Below the pieces are notes generated by a model, which worked only from the letters and a program-made list of their open reading frames with translations, searched no databases and was not told where the DNA came from. From NCBI GenBank assembly GCA_002841885.1, contig PHBE01000001.1, positions 186,001 through 250,000 of the forward strand: a stretch of DNA of 64,000 nt, given 5' to 3'. Positions within the stretch are counted from its first letter, which is position 1. The number at the start of each line of letters is the position of its first letter. The stretch comes from Deltaproteobacteria bacterium HGW-Deltaproteobacteria-18. Lineage in GTDB: Bacteria > Desulfobacterota > Desulfovibrionia > Desulfovibrionales > Desulfomicrobiaceae. Positions 43,123-52,981 of this stretch are shown here, in pieces. The position numbers and the translations under genes were made by a program.

Positions 43123-44010
43123 CTAATGCGTTCGATCCAGAATATAGAGGGCCACGGCCCGCAGAAAATCCGCGCGCGGGTGCGAAAATTCCGACAGCGC
43201 CGCCAAGGCCTGATCCACGCTCTGCCTGGCCAGAACCCGGCTCTGGTCTATGCCGAGCAGGGCCGGATAGGTCGATTTGCCCTGGGCTTCGTCGCTACCC
43301 ACGGGCTTGCCGAGGGCAGCTTCGTCCCCGACCACGTCCAGAATGTCGTCCGTGACCTGAAAGGCCAGCCCGATGGCCCGGCCGTATTCCGAGGCAAGGG
43401 CCTGCTCGGGGTCGCCGCCGCCTCCGAGAATGCAGCCCGTGACACAGGAAGACTCGATCAGCGCTCCGGTCTTTTTGGCATGCATCTCGCGCAGTTGCGA
43501 AAGGCTTGCGGACTTGCCGGTCAGGCCCATGTCCAAAACCTGGCCGCCGACCATGCCACGTGGACCGGCAGCAGTCGAGAGGTGAAAAATGGCCTTCAGA
43601 ATCCGGTCCGGTTGCAGTGCAACAGACGAGGCCAGGGTGAAGGCCTCGGTCAACAGGCCATCCCCGGCCAAAATGGCCGTGGCTTCGTCGAATTTTTTGT
43701 GGTTGGAGGGCTTGCCCCGGCGCAGGTCGTCGTCATCCATGGCCGGCAGATCGTCGTGAATAAGGGAGTAGGTGTGGATGCACTCGATGGCGCAGGCGAA
43801 ATCAAGCACCTGGTCCGCACGGCCTCCGACCAGTTCCGCCCAGGCCAGGCAGAGCACCGGACGCAGCCTTTTACCCCCGGCCATGAGCGAATAGTCCATG
43901 GAGGCGGCCAGCAACCCGGGAGTTAGGCCGTCACCGAAAATCGTGGCCAGCCGGGCTTCCACCAACGCGCCAAGAGCCCCGAGTTCGGCCTTCATTTCCT
44001 GCGGGTTCAT
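43123..44010 (-). CDS. ispA: Polyprenyl (farnesyl/geranyl) diphosphate synthase
   Basis: A 295-residue head-to-tail prenyl synthase. It has the first Asp-rich motif (LIHDDLPAMDDDDLRRGKPS), GGQVLDMGL and the second Asp-rich motif (VTDDILDVVGD). Two residues between the first motif's Asp groups (DDLPAMDDD) are typical of bacterial FPP synthases. Its start overlaps the xseB stop (ATGA), and dxs follows, linking two isoprenoid steps. Confidence 0.93.
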   Translation of the reverse strand: MNPQEMKAELGALGALVEARLATIFGDGLTPGLLAASMDYSLMAGGKRLRPVLCLAWAELVGGRADQVLDFACAIECIHTYSLIHDDLPAMDDDDLRRGKPSNHKKFDEATAILAGDGLLTEAFTLASSVALQPDRILKAIFHLSTAAGPRGMVGGQVLDMGLTGKSASLSQLREMHAKKTGALIESSCVTGCILGGGGDPEQALASEYGRAIGLAFQVTDDILDVVGDEAALGKPVGSDEAQGKSTYPALLGIDQSRVLARQSVDQALAALSEFSHPRADFLRAVALYILDRTH

Positions 44011-44234
44011 GCGTCATCTCCCGAAGCATCGGATTGCGCCGAGGATTCCTGGCCGGCGCTCTCCACAATGACGCGGGCCTGCTCGAGTTCCGCGCCGCAT
44101 TCCCTGGAGAGCCGCACGCCCTCCTGAAAGAGTTTCACGCCCTGCTCCAGAGGCAGGTCGCCTCCTTCAAGCAGCGCCGTGATCTCCTTGACCCGCTCAA
44201 GCCGCTTTTCGAAAGTTTGCTGTGTCTTTGCCAT
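44007..44234 (-). CDS. xseB: Exodeoxyribonuclease VII small subunit
   Basis: A 75-residue XseB (FEKRLERVKEITALLEGGDLPLEQGVKLFQEGVRLSRECGAELEQA) of normal size, which multimerises on XseA in exonuclease VII. It overlaps ispA and lies 12 bases after the M23 peptidase gene, in the order xseA-M23-xseB-ispA-dxs. Confidence 0.95.
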   Translation of the reverse strand: MAKTQQTFEKRLERVKEITALLEGGDLPLEQGVKLFQEGVRLSRECGAELEQARVIVESAGQESSAQSDASGDDA

Positions 44235-44246
44235 GTCGCGCCTTTT

Positions 44247-45122
44247 TTATTGGACAGAATTTGCGAAAAAGAGAGCCGCCGGGTCCATCGCCAGATCGAG
44301 CACATAAAGGCCAAGGTGCAGATGCGGGCCAGTGACCCGGCCGGTCTGGCCCGCAAGTCCGAGGATCTCCCCGGCCTCGACCATGTCCCCCTGCCTGACC
44401 TTGAATTCGTCCAGATGCATGTAGACGGTGAAAACGCCCAGGCCGTGATCAAGAAAAACCGAACGCCCACCATAATAGTGATCGGCAACGAGCACGATCC
44501 GCCCGGGAGCAGCGGCCCTGACCGGATCTTTAAGCGCAGCCCGCAGGTCGAGCCCGCGGTGGGGATTGCGCTCCAGATCGTTGAAGAAACGCTTCAGGCC
44601 ATAAGCGCTGCTGGCCTCGCCCGGAACGGGGCGCATGAGCGGGAGGACCAGATGGTTGTCGGGCGTTACCGTGTCGAGCACAGCACGCACCTCGGCATTT
44701 TCCCGCGCGATGCGCTCCTGCACCGCCGCCGGCGGACTGGCCATTTCCGTCGGTACCGTCAGGCGCTGTTCGGGAAATTCACGATTCTCGACCAGAATCG
44801 AGGTCTGCACGGCCAGGGGGCTAAGGCCCAGCTTGAGGATGCGCAGGGTCTCTGTGCCGGGCCTGGATTTGAGCACGTCCGTGCCGAGCAGAAATTCGAC
44901 AGCCGTTTTTCCGGCCCCGGGCACATCAAGCTTCTTCCCGGCCCACTCCACGCGAAGCCTGTCCAGAGGCTCGTCGGATTCGACCCTGACCACGAAGGGC
45001 AGGCCGATGCCGACAACCTCTGGGCATTCCAGGCGCAATTGCGCGGCGAAAAGACCGCTGCCGGGCGTGGCGAGAAGGGCCGTGGCCAACAGTATGAAAA
45101 AAAGGAAACGTCGCAACATCAT
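44247..45122 (-). CDS. M23-family metallopeptidase (LytM-like)
   Basis: A 291-residue exported protein. The signal peptide (FLFFILLATALLATPGSGLFA) is followed by a beta-rich N-domain and a C-terminal peptidase M23 domain with the zinc motifs HRGLDLRA (HxxxD) and GPHLHLGLYV (HxH), the metal ligands of an active endopeptidase. It probably acts on peptidoglycan cross-links. It is embedded between xseA (start overlaps by ATGA) and xseB. Confidence 0.9.
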   Translation of the reverse strand: MMLRRFLFFILLATALLATPGSGLFAAQLRLECPEVVGIGLPFVVRVESDEPLDRLRVEWAGKKLDVPGAGKTAVEFLLGTDVLKSRPGTETLRILKLGLSPLAVQTSILVENREFPEQRLTVPTEMASPPAAVQERIARENAEVRAVLDTVTPDNHLVLPLMRPVPGEASSAYGLKRFFNDLERNPHRGLDLRAALKDPVRAAAPGRIVLVADHYYGGRSVFLDHGLGVFTVYMHLDEFKVRQGDMVEAGEILGLAGQTGRVTGPHLHLGLYVLDLAMDPAALFFANSVQ

Positions 45123-46489
45123 GGCAGCACCTCCGCTGAAAATTCTCCGTCCGCGACCTGTACACGGATTTCATCCCCCGCCCGCACATCCTCCCGCGAA
45201 CGCACGAAACCGGCTGAGCCCCGGACCAAAGCGTAGCCTCGCGCCAGCGGAGCCGCAGGGTCCAGGGCGGCGAGACGGCCTTCGAGCCCACGCAGGGCCT
45301 CCAGACGGACGCGCACAAAGCGGGCTCCGGCCTGCTCCAAGGCTGATTCGGTCCGATCCAGGTCGGAACGCAGGGACAGCATCGCGGCCGGGCCCAGGGA
45401 GCGGTGCATGCGATCCTCCAGACGCGCCAGGGCCGTGGCGCGGCTGTCGAGCTGCGTCCTTGCGGCCTGGCGCAGACGGTCCCCAAGCCGCTCCAGCTCA
45501 AAGCCCCAGCGCTCGATGCGACGAGCCGGAGAATGCCAGTTCAGTCCTTGCACCTGCTGTTGCAGGCTCCGCTCCCGCGCTTCCAGCAAACGCTCCATGC
45601 CGCGGGCCAGGGCCAGGAAAATCTCGTCGGCCTGCTGACGCAGCACCCCGCGCTCGGTCCACAAAAGCTGCGCCGCGTGGGAAGGCGTGGCCGCGCGCTG
45701 GTCCGCCACCAGGTCCGCGATGGTCGTGTCCACCTCGTGCCCGACCCCGCAGACCACGGGCAGGCGGGAGCGGAAGATGGCCTCGGCCACGGGCTCGGTG
45801 TTGAAGGCCCACAGATCTTCAAGGGACCCGCCGCCGCGAATGAGCACGATGACATCGGCCCAGCCGTCGCGGTCGGCGCGGTCCAGGGCGGCGGAAATCT
45901 GGGCCGAAGCGCTGTCGCCCTGCACCAGGCTCGGGTACACCCGGATGGTGGCGCCATAGCCCCGGTCACCTGCAATGCGCAAAAAATCCTGCAGGGCCGC
46001 GCCCTGGGGCGCGGTGACCACGGCGACCCGGCGGGGATTGCGCGGCGGCGTCATCTTGCGGTCCGGATCGAAATACCCCTTGGCGGAGAGCTTGGCCTTC
46101 ATGGCCTCAAAGGCCACGGCCAGCTCGCCCAGCCCCTGGCCCTGCACAAGCTCCGCCACCAGCTGATAGGCCCCGCGCGGCGGATACACATTCATGCGCC
46201 CGGCCACGAGCACTTCCTGCCCATCGCAAAGCTGAAAAGGCTCCCCGCTCTCAACCTCGCCAGTGACGGGATTGACCCGCTCGCCACCACCGGCGGCCCC
46301 CTTGGGCTGCGCCCCCTTGAACCAGACCACGCTCAAGGTTGCGTCATCGTCCTTCAAGGAAAAATACACATGCCCGGACGGCGGCCGGGAAAGGTTCGAA
46401 ACCTGCCCCCGCACCCAGACGAACGGGAATTCGCCTTCGAGGACATCCTTGATGGCTTGGGTCAGGGTTCGGACGGAGAATATGTGCAT
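45119..46489 (-). CDS. xseA: Exodeoxyribonuclease VII large subunit
   Basis: A 456-residue XseA: an N-terminal OB fold (FPFVWVRGQVSNLSRPPSGHVYFSLKD), the catalytic domain (VAVVTAPQGAALQDFLRI, GGGSLEDLWAFNTEPVAEAIF, GVGHEVDTTIADLVADQRAATPSHAA) and long C-terminal helices. It degrades single-stranded DNA with XseB. It is the first gene of the xseA-M23-xseB-ispA-dxs set, 71 bases after proS. Confidence 0.95.
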   Translation of the reverse strand: MHIFSVRTLTQAIKDVLEGEFPFVWVRGQVSNLSRPPSGHVYFSLKDDDATLSVVWFKGAQPKGAAGGGERVNPVTGEVESGEPFQLCDGQEVLVAGRMNVYPPRGAYQLVAELVQGQGLGELAVAFEAMKAKLSAKGYFDPDRKMTPPRNPRRVAVVTAPQGAALQDFLRIAGDRGYGATIRVYPSLVQGDSASAQISAALDRADRDGWADVIVLIRGGGSLEDLWAFNTEPVAEAIFRSRLPVVCGVGHEVDTTIADLVADQRAATPSHAAQLLWTERGVLRQQADEIFLALARGMERLLEARERSLQQQVQGLNWHSPARRIERWGFELERLGDRLRQAARTQLDSRATALARLEDRMHRSLGPAAMLSLRSDLDRTESALEQAGARFVRVRLEALRGLEGRLAALDPAAPLARGYALVRGSAGFVRSREDVRAGDEIRVQVADGEFSAEVLP

Positions 46490-46560
46490 GTTGCGATGAT
46501 ATCGGTTGGGCCGGAATGTCGCGACATCGTCGCATCAGTCCGGCACGTTCCGGCGGCAGG

Positions 46561-48303
46561 TTATGCCAAACCCCATTCCTTCATCACTTCCTTGCGCCAT
46601 TCCAGAACCGCATTCTGCCAGTCGGCCACGGGCAGTTCACGCTTTTCGCCCGTCTTGCGGTTCTTGGCCTCGAGCACGCCCTTTTCCAGGCCCTTGCCGC
46701 CGATGACGATCTGCATGGGGGAACCGAGCAGGTCCGCTTCGTTGAACTTGACGCCGGGTCGTTCGTCGCGGTCGTCGAACAGGGTGTCGATGCCCTGGCC
46801 CTCAAGCCAGTCATGGATTTCGCGGCACTGGGTCATGACCTTTTCGTCCTTGGTGGACATGGCAAGGAGGGTGACCTCGAAGGGGGCGATGGACGGCGGA
46901 AAGATCATGCCGTGGGCGTCGTTGTTCTGCTCGATGCATGCAGCCACCACGCGGCTCACGCCGATGCCGTAGCAGCCCATGATGAGTACCTGTTCCTTGC
47001 CGTTCTCGTCCAGAAAGGTCGCGTTCATGGCCTTGGAATACTTGGTGCCGAGCTTGAAGACATGGCCGACCTCGATGCCCTTGGGCATGATTATGGGGCC
47101 GCCGCAGGCCGGACAGGGATCGTCCAGGGTGATGGAGCGCAGGTCCGCGTAGCCCGTGGGCGCGGCGTCGGTGGACAGGGTGATGTCGCGGCGCGGGTCG
47201 ACGTGAACGAGGTGCGCGTCGGCGGCGTTGGCGCCGCAGACAAAATCCGTGCCCGCCGCGATTTCATGGTCCGCGTAGATGGCGTCGACCTTCAGGCCCA
47301 CCGGTCCGGCGAAACCCACGGGCGCGCCGGTCCAGGCCACAACCTGCTCCGGGGTGGCCAGTTCGACGTTGGTCGCGCCGAGCAGGTTCTTGAGTTTCAC
47401 GTCGTTGACTTCGCGGTCGCCTCTCAGGAGCACGGCCACGGATTTGCCGTCCACATCAAAAAGCAGGGTCTTCATGACCTGGGTCGTGCCCACGGCCAGG
47501 AACCCGGCCACGTCTTCCACCGTGTGCTTGCCCGGAGTGGCCACCTGCTCATGCGCGGCGCAGGTCTGCGTGCACATGGGCAGAGGTTTCGTCTCCGCCT
47601 TCTCCAGGTTGGCCGCGTAGGAACAGGACGTGCAAACGGCCAGGGTGTCCTCGCCCGTGTCGGCCAGGACCATGAACTCATGGGAAAAACTGCCGCCGAT
47701 GGCGCCCGAGTCGGCGCTTACGGCGCGAAATTCAAGGCCCAGGCGGGTGAAGACGCGCTCGTAGGCGTCGTACATGGCCTGGTAGCTTGCGTTCACGCCC
47801 TCGTCGTCCTTGTCGAAGGAGTAGGCGTCCTTCATGATAAATTCGCGGCCGCGCATGAGTCCGAAGCGGGGCCGGATTTCGTCGCGGAACTTGGTCTGGA
47901 TCTGGTACAGATTGATGGGCAGCTGGCGATAGGACCGGACCTCGCCGCGAACAAGATCGGTGATGACCTCCTCGTGGGTGGGTCCGAGACAATAGTCGCG
48001 GCCGTTACGGTCTTTGAGGCGCAGGAGCTCCTTGCCGTAGAAATCCCAGCGCCCGCTCTCCTGCCACAGGTCGGCAGGCTGGACCATGGGCATGGAGATC
48101 TCCTGGGCCCCGGCCCGGTTCATCTCCTCGCGCACGATGCTTGCGACCTTGTTGATGGCGCGAAGGCCCAGCGGCATGTAGGTGTAGATGCCGCTGGTCA
48201 GCTTGCGGATCATGCCCGCGCGCAGCAGAAGCTTGTGGCTTATGACCTCGGCCTCGGCCGGGGTTTCCTTCAGGGTGGGCACGTAGAATTTGCTGAACAG
48301 CAT
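46561..48303 (-). CDS. proS: Prolyl-tRNA synthetase
   Basis: A 580-residue bacterial-type class II synthetase. Motif 1 and 2 regions ([31 protein letters not shown], then [25 protein letters not shown]), the YbaK-like editing insertion (about residues 230-390), motif 3 ([18 protein letters not shown]) and an anticodon-binding domain are all present. Activates proline and charges tRNA-Pro in the cytosol. Confidence 0.96.
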   Translation of the reverse strand: MLFSKFYVPTLKETPAEAEVISHKLLLRAGMIRKLTSGIYTYMPLGLRAINKVASIVREEMNRAGAQEISMPMVQPADLWQESGRWDFYGKELLRLKDRNGRDYCLGPTHEEVITDLVRGEVRSYRQLPINLYQIQTKFRDEIRPRFGLMRGREFIMKDAYSFDKDDEGVNASYQAMYDAYERVFTRLGLEFRAVSADSGAIGGSFSHEFMVLADTGEDTLAVCTSCSYAANLEKAETKPLPMCTQTCAAHEQVATPGKHTVEDVAGFLAVGTTQVMKTLLFDVDGKSVAVLLRGDREVNDVKLKNLLGATNVELATPEQVVAWTGAPVGFAGPVGLKVDAIYADHEIAAGTDFVCGANAADAHLVHVDPRRDITLSTDAAPTGYADLRSITLDDPCPACGGPIIMPKGIEVGHVFKLGTKYSKAMNATFLDENGKEQVLIMGCYGIGVSRVVAACIEQNNDAHGMIFPPSIAPFEVTLLAMSTKDEKVMTQCREIHDWLEGQGIDTLFDDRDERPGVKFNEADLLGSPMQIVIGGKGLEKGVLEAKNRKTGEKRELPVADWQNAVLEWRKEVMKEWGLA

Positions 48304-48490
48304 GAAATGTCTCCTCGATAATATATCTAAGTAAATAAATTAGTTAAATTAAATTTAGATTTGCCGGAGTACTGCAGGCCCGATTCTGCCCGACGGAACG
48401 TGCAGCGGGCTGCTGCACAAGTTGAAACGCAGTACCCTCAAATAAAACAGACCACAGTGCCTCAAAGCGCAGCATCATAGTCGGCGAAAG

Positions 48491-49582
48491 TCACGCCTTC
48501 AACTCCCCTTCCGCCTGCTCCGCAAGCCTCTCCGCCAGTTCCAGCAGATCGGTGCCTCGCGCAAGGCCGTCCGTGAAGCGCCAGGGAATGCCGGAAAGTC
48601 CCGTCTGGGCCCCGACCAGGGCTCCGGTCAGGATGGCCCTGGCCTGATTCTGTCCGCCGCCGTTCACCGCGTGGAGCACAGCGGATTCAAAATCGTCACG
48701 AAAACGTGCCGCCAGATAGTACGCCGCGGGCAGTTGATGGTAGATGGCGCAGGGCATGCCATAGACCAGGGAGACCTTCCAGGCCGGTTCGATGCGCACG
48801 TCAGGGTCCGCAGCCGCAGCGGCCATGTAAGCTGGGGACAAGAGCGCATCCGGAGACGCGAAACGACCGGCGCGCGGCGGATCGGGATCCCCCGGCCTTG
48901 GCGGCTGAAGGTTCTCGCGGGTCACGGCGTGAAACGGCAGGTCCCCGGTCTTGACCAGCTTCATGAGCCGGTCCGAAATTAGCGCGTCCAGCGGATGCCC
49001 CTGCACCAGTTGCCCGAGCACGGCGCAGTAGGCCACGGTCAGGGACAGAACGAGGTCGTCGTCCTGAGTCAGGGCAGCGTTGTCGGCCACGGCCGTGGCA
49101 AGCTGCGCAGGATCCTTTGCGTAGCGCACCGCAATGGCCAGGGTGCGCTCGATGGCCTCGGTGGTGTCGGCCTGTCCTGCGGTCTGCCCCCATGGCAGTT
49201 TTTGCTTTACGCGCCGCCTCCAGGCTTCGCGGATGGACTGACTGGTGTAGCTCCCAGGTCCGCTCACGGGCGTCCCGTCGAGCAGGGGAAACAGCTCATG
49301 GTCCATGCGCTGGCAAAAATCCTCGACGTCATGGCCGCCGCGCTCCACCAATGAGGCCAGGGTCAGTTCGAGGATGAACCCCGCCTGGGACTGCTGCCCG
49401 GCCCGCAAGCCGTCATGATAGCGGCCGGGTTTCGGATCTGTGTAGCCGGTGATCCAGTCGCCGTAATCGCGACGCAGGTCATCCAGATCGTAGTACCAAT
49501 GGGGTCCAAGGGCCAGGGCGTCCCCGATGAAGGCCCCCATGATTGCCCCCGCGGCGCGGTCCTGAAAATCCTTACCAGGCAT
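48491..49582 (-). CDS. ADP-ribosylglycohydrolase-family protein
   Basis: A 363-residue ADP-ribosyl-glycohydrolase fold protein. The N-terminal AAGAIMGAFIGDALALGPHW contains the family's GDALG-like motif and the C-terminal AVNGGGQNQARAILTGALVGAQTG corresponds to the metal-binding GGDxDT region, with Asp replaced (GGGQNQ), so hydrolase activity may be changed. A GGAGGAG site favours the ATG at 49582. It lies between proS and ispG. Confidence 0.8.
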   Translation of the reverse strand: MPGKDFQDRAAGAIMGAFIGDALALGPHWYYDLDDLRRDYGDWITGYTDPKPGRYHDGLRAGQQSQAGFILELTLASLVERGGHDVEDFCQRMDHELFPLLDGTPVSGPGSYTSQSIREAWRRRVKQKLPWGQTAGQADTTEAIERTLAIAVRYAKDPAQLATAVADNAALTQDDDLVLSLTVAYCAVLGQLVQGHPLDALISDRLMKLVKTGDLPFHAVTRENLQPPRPGDPDPPRAGRFASPDALLSPAYMAAAAADPDVRIEPAWKVSLVYGMPCAIYHQLPAAYYLAARFRDDFESAVLHAVNGGGQNQARAILTGALVGAQTGLSGIPWRFTDGLARGTDLLELAERLAEQAEGELKA

Positions 49583-49636
49583 GTCTCTCCTCCGTTCGGC
49601 AGGCATTTTCATAAGCGGGCATCGGCAGGCACGCTT

Positions 49637-50776
49637 TCATGCAATGCCCCGCCGCTCTTCCAGAAATTTCTCCAGCTCCTCCATGAAGGCAGGCAGCAGC
49701 TCCGCGCGGCCCTTCACCTTGCGCACGACCTCGCCCTTGCGGAAGATGAGCCCCGAGTCCCGTCCGCCGGCCACGCCGATGTCCGCTTCCCGCGCTTCGC
49801 CGGGGCCGTTGACCACGCAGCCCATGACCGCCACGGTAAAAACCTCTTCCACTCCGCGCAGCCTGTCTTCCACGGCGTTGGCCAGCTCGATGAGACCGAT
49901 CTCGGTTCGACCGCAGGTCGGGCAGGACACGATCTCCGGACCTCTGGACCGAAGCCCGAGGGCGCGCAGGATCTCCCAGGCCACGAGCATTTCCTCGACA
50001 GGATCAGCGGTCAGCGAAACCCTGAGCGTGTCGCCGATGCCCTCGGCCAGCAGGATGCCGAGACCCACCGAGGACTTGACCGCCCCGCGCATGGCCGTCC
50101 CGGCCTCGGTCACGCCGATGTGCAGCGGATAGTCCACGGTTTTCGCCATGAGACGATAGGCGGCGACCGTGCCGAGCACACTTGATGATTTGAGCGAAAT
50201 CTTGATAGCGTCGAATCCTCTCTCTTCAAGCAGACGCACATGCTCAAGCGCGCTCTCGACCATGGCCGCCGGAGTAGGACCGCCGTATTTTTGCAGCAGG
50301 CCCTTGTCCACGGAACCGCTGTTCACGCCGATGCGGATGGGCACTCCGGCCGCCCGGGCCGCATGCACCACGCGGTCGACCTTGTCCGGCCCGCCGATGT
50401 TGCCGGGATTGATGCGCAGGCCCTTCACGCCCGCTTCCACGGCCTGCACGGCCAGGCGGGAATCGAAGTGAATGTCGGCGATGAGCGGAACGGGCGTTGC
50501 GGCGCAGATGCTTTTGAGGGCCAGGGATGCTTCAAGGTCCAGCACGGCCAGGCGCACGATCTCGCAGCCGGCGGAGGCCAGGGCCGCAATCTGGGCCAGG
50601 GTCGCGTCCACGTCGCGGGTGTCCGTATTGGTCATGGACTGCACGCGCACGGGATTGCCACCGCCGATACCCACGCCGCCCACGAAGAGGGAGCGGGTCC
50701 TGACGCGCGGGGCCAAAATGGGAGAATCCGCACAAAGATCCGGACAAGGATGCGAGGAGGCAGCTGGGGTTGTCAT
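49637..50776 (-). CDS. ispG: 4-hydroxy-3-methylbut-2-enyl diphosphate synthase (GcpE)
   Basis: A 379-residue iron-sulfur enzyme of the MEP pathway converting MEcPP to HMBPP. It has a TIM-barrel start (PVRVQSMTNTDTRD), LRINPGNIG, and the cluster cysteines in VSCPTCGRTEIGL and AVMGCVVNGPGEAREADIG. The N-terminal about 25 residues are variable and the ribosome site is poor, so the start is approximate. It is functionally tied to dxs and ispA of the same region. Confidence 0.95.
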   Translation of the reverse strand: MTTPAASSHPCPDLCADSPILAPRVRTRSLFVGGVGIGGGNPVRVQSMTNTDTRDVDATLAQIAALASAGCEIVRLAVLDLEASLALKSICAATPVPLIADIHFDSRLAVQAVEAGVKGLRINPGNIGGPDKVDRVVHAARAAGVPIRIGVNSGSVDKGLLQKYGGPTPAAMVESALEHVRLLEERGFDAIKISLKSSSVLGTVAAYRLMAKTVDYPLHIGVTEAGTAMRGAVKSSVGLGILLAEGIGDTLRVSLTADPVEEMLVAWEILRALGLRSRGPEIVSCPTCGRTEIGLIELANAVEDRLRGVEEVFTVAVMGCVVNGPGEAREADIGVAGGRDSGLIFRKGEVVRKVKGRAELLPAFMEELEKFLEERRGIA

Positions 50777-50842
50777 GGCGGGGGAGCGTAATGAATTTGA
50801 CCGTCAAAGCCAAGGACGGGAAATCCGAAAATATCCCCCCTC

Positions 50843-50858
50843 TGTCAGCTAGGCGACA
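50843..50858 (+). promoter_or_regulatory. CooA-type operator upstream of cooS
   Basis: TGTCA-GCTAGG-CGACA exactly matches the TGTCA-N6-CGACA half-site arrangement known for CooA in Rhodospirillum rubrum. Its centre (50850.5) would be about 42 bases upstream of a start near 50892 if TAGAAC (50881-50886) is the -10 element, the class II activator position. It is 116 bases from the cooS ATG, and a cooA-like gene ends the same cluster. Confidence 0.8.
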
Positions 50859-50973
50859 GACAGAAAAACGTGCAATGGTCTAGAACAGTCCAAATGGACC
50901 GCCAATGGGCGGCGTGACGTATTCATCATCCCAAAGTCCGGCGATAGGCCGCGAAACCAAAAGGAGGACGTGC

Positions 50974-52857
50974 ATGGCCAAGGAAAGAGAAATCCAGGAT
51001 TTGAGCCCCTGGGAAGACGCCCAGAAAATGATCGCCAAGGCTGGACGCGAGGGAGTGAATCTCGTCTGGGACCGGCTCAAAGACCAGACCCCCCACTGCA
51101 CCTTCTGCGAACAGGGCCTGACCTGCAGCAAATGCGTCATGGGCCCCTGCCGCATCAATCCCAAGGGGCCGAAGAAAATGCTCGGCGTGTGCGGCGCCGA
51201 CGGCGACCTGACCGTGGCCCGCAACTTCGGGCGCTTCGTGGCCGCCGGGGCCGCAGCGCACTCGGACCATGGCCGCGATCTGCTGGAGACGCTGGCGGCC
51301 ATCGGCGAGGGGCAGACCACCGACTACGGCATCCGCGACGAGGCCAAGCTTGAACGCATCTGCAAGGAACTGGGCATTGAGACCCAGGGGCTGACGGTGC
51401 GCGAACAGGCCAAGGCTCTGGCGAATCTGTTCTTCGAGGATTACGGCTGCCGCTCCCACAACGTGGCCTTCAGCAGCCGCGCACCCCAGAAACGCAAAGA
51501 CGTCTGGAAACGTTTCGGTTGCACCCCGCGCGGCATCGACCGCGACTGCGTGGAGATGCTCCACCGCACGCACATGGGAGTGGATTGCGACCCGGTCTCC
51601 ATCTGCCTGCACGCCAGCCGCGTGGCGCTAGCCGACGGCTGGGGCGGATCCATGATCGCCACCGAAATCTCGGACATCATCTTCGGCACGCCCAAACCCG
51701 TCAAATCCCTGGTCAACCTGGGTGTCCTCAAGGAGGACCAGGTCAACATCCTGGTCCACGGCCACAGCCCCATCGTGTCCGAGATGATCCTGGCAGCGGC
51801 CCGCGAGCCCGAAATCCTGGCCAAAGCCAAAGAGGTCGGAGCCCAGGGCATCAACATCGCGGGACTGTGCTGTACGGGCAACGAGCTGCTCATGCGCCAG
51901 GGCGTGCCCATGGCCGGCAACCATCTCATGACCGAGCTCGCCATCGTGACCGGCGCGGTGGAGATGGTCATCGTGGACTACCAGTGCATCATGCCGAGCC
52001 TCGTGAACGTGGCAAACTGCTATCATACCAAATTCGTCTCAACTTCGGACAAGGCCAAGTTCCCCGGCGGCATCCACATGGAATTCAACTTCAAAAACGC
52101 CCGCGAGAAAGCCCGCGAAGCAGTGCTCATGGCTGTTGAAGCCTACTCGCGCCGCGATCCCGACAAGGTCGAGATTCCGTCGAAGCCCATGTCCATCACC
52201 TCCGGCTTCTCCAACGAAGCCATCCTGGGCGCCCTGGGCGGAACCCCCGAACCGCTCGTTCAAGCCCTGGCGGCCGGAAAGGTGCGCGGCGTGGTCGGCA
52301 TCGTTGGCTGCAACAACCCCAAGCTCAAGCACGACCATGTGCACGTGAACCTGGCCCAGGAGCTGATCAAACGCAACATCCTGGTGTTAGCCACTGGCTG
52401 TGCTACCGTAGCCATGGGCAAGGCCGGACTTCTGGAGCCGGAAGCGGCCTCGCGGGCCGGGGCAGGCCTTAAGGAAATCTGCCAGGCGCTGGGCATCCCG
52501 CCGGTGCTGCATGTGGGCAGCTGCGTGGACAACTCGCGCATCCTGCACATCTGCGCCGTGCTGGCCAACCATGCGGGCCTGGACATCAGCGATCTGCCAG
52601 TGGCGGCCAGCGCGCCCGAATGGTACTCTGAAAAGGCGGCAGCCATCGGCCTTTACGCCGTGGCCAGCGGAATCTACACCCACCTCGGCCTGCCGCCGCA
52701 CATCCTGGGCAGCTCCATGATCACGACCCTGGCGCTAAAAGGCCTGGATGACGTCTTCGGGGCATGCTTTGCCGTTGAACCCGGCCCCTTGCAGGCCGCG
52801 GAACTGATCGATGAACGCATCAAGGCCAAACGTCTGGCCCTGGGCTGGCCCGCCTAG
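50974..52857 (+). CDS. cooS: Anaerobic carbon monoxide dehydrogenase, catalytic subunit
   Basis: A 627-residue Ni-Fe-S CODH. The N-terminus has the D- and B-cluster cysteines (CTFCEQGLTCSKCVMGPCRI), and C-cluster ligands lie in the VHGHSP (His), GLCCTGNE, VGCNNPK, ATGCATVAMGK and GSCVDNSRI segments. It oxidises CO to CO2 in the cytosol. AAGGAGG precedes the ATG. cooC follows, but no cooF ferredoxin or hydrogenase genes are present, so electrons must go to a carrier encoded elsewhere. Confidence 0.95.
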   Translation: MAKEREIQDLSPWEDAQKMIAKAGREGVNLVWDRLKDQTPHCTFCEQGLTCSKCVMGPCRINPKGPKKMLGVCGADGDLTVARNFGRFVAAGAAAHSDHGRDLLETLAAIGEGQTTDYGIRDEAKLERICKELGIETQGLTVREQAKALANLFFEDYGCRSHNVAFSSRAPQKRKDVWKRFGCTPRGIDRDCVEMLHRTHMGVDCDPVSICLHASRVALADGWGGSMIATEISDIIFGTPKPVKSLVNLGVLKEDQVNILVHGHSPIVSEMILAAAREPEILAKAKEVGAQGINIAGLCCTGNELLMRQGVPMAGNHLMTELAIVTGAVEMVIVDYQCIMPSLVNVANCYHTKFVSTSDKAKFPGGIHMEFNFKNAREKAREAVLMAVEAYSRRDPDKVEIPSKPMSITSGFSNEAILGALGGTPEPLVQALAAGKVRGVVGIVGCNNPKLKHDHVHVNLAQELIKRNILVLATGCATVAMGKAGLLEPEAASRAGAGLKEICQALGIPPVLHVGSCVDNSRILHICAVLANHAGLDISDLPVAASAPEWYSEKAAAIGLYAVASGIYTHLGLPPHILGSSMITTLALKGLDDVFGACFAVEPGPLQAAELIDERIKAKRLALGWPA

Positions 52858-52981
52858 CCCGGTACCGCCCACTCTCAAGCGGGTAAAAACAGGGGAGCCT
52901 GCGCTCCCCCATCCAAACTGGCTGCCTAAAGAATTCAAAATTCGCAGGCCGTTTTTGAGCGGCCTGCTGAAGGAGCATCGC

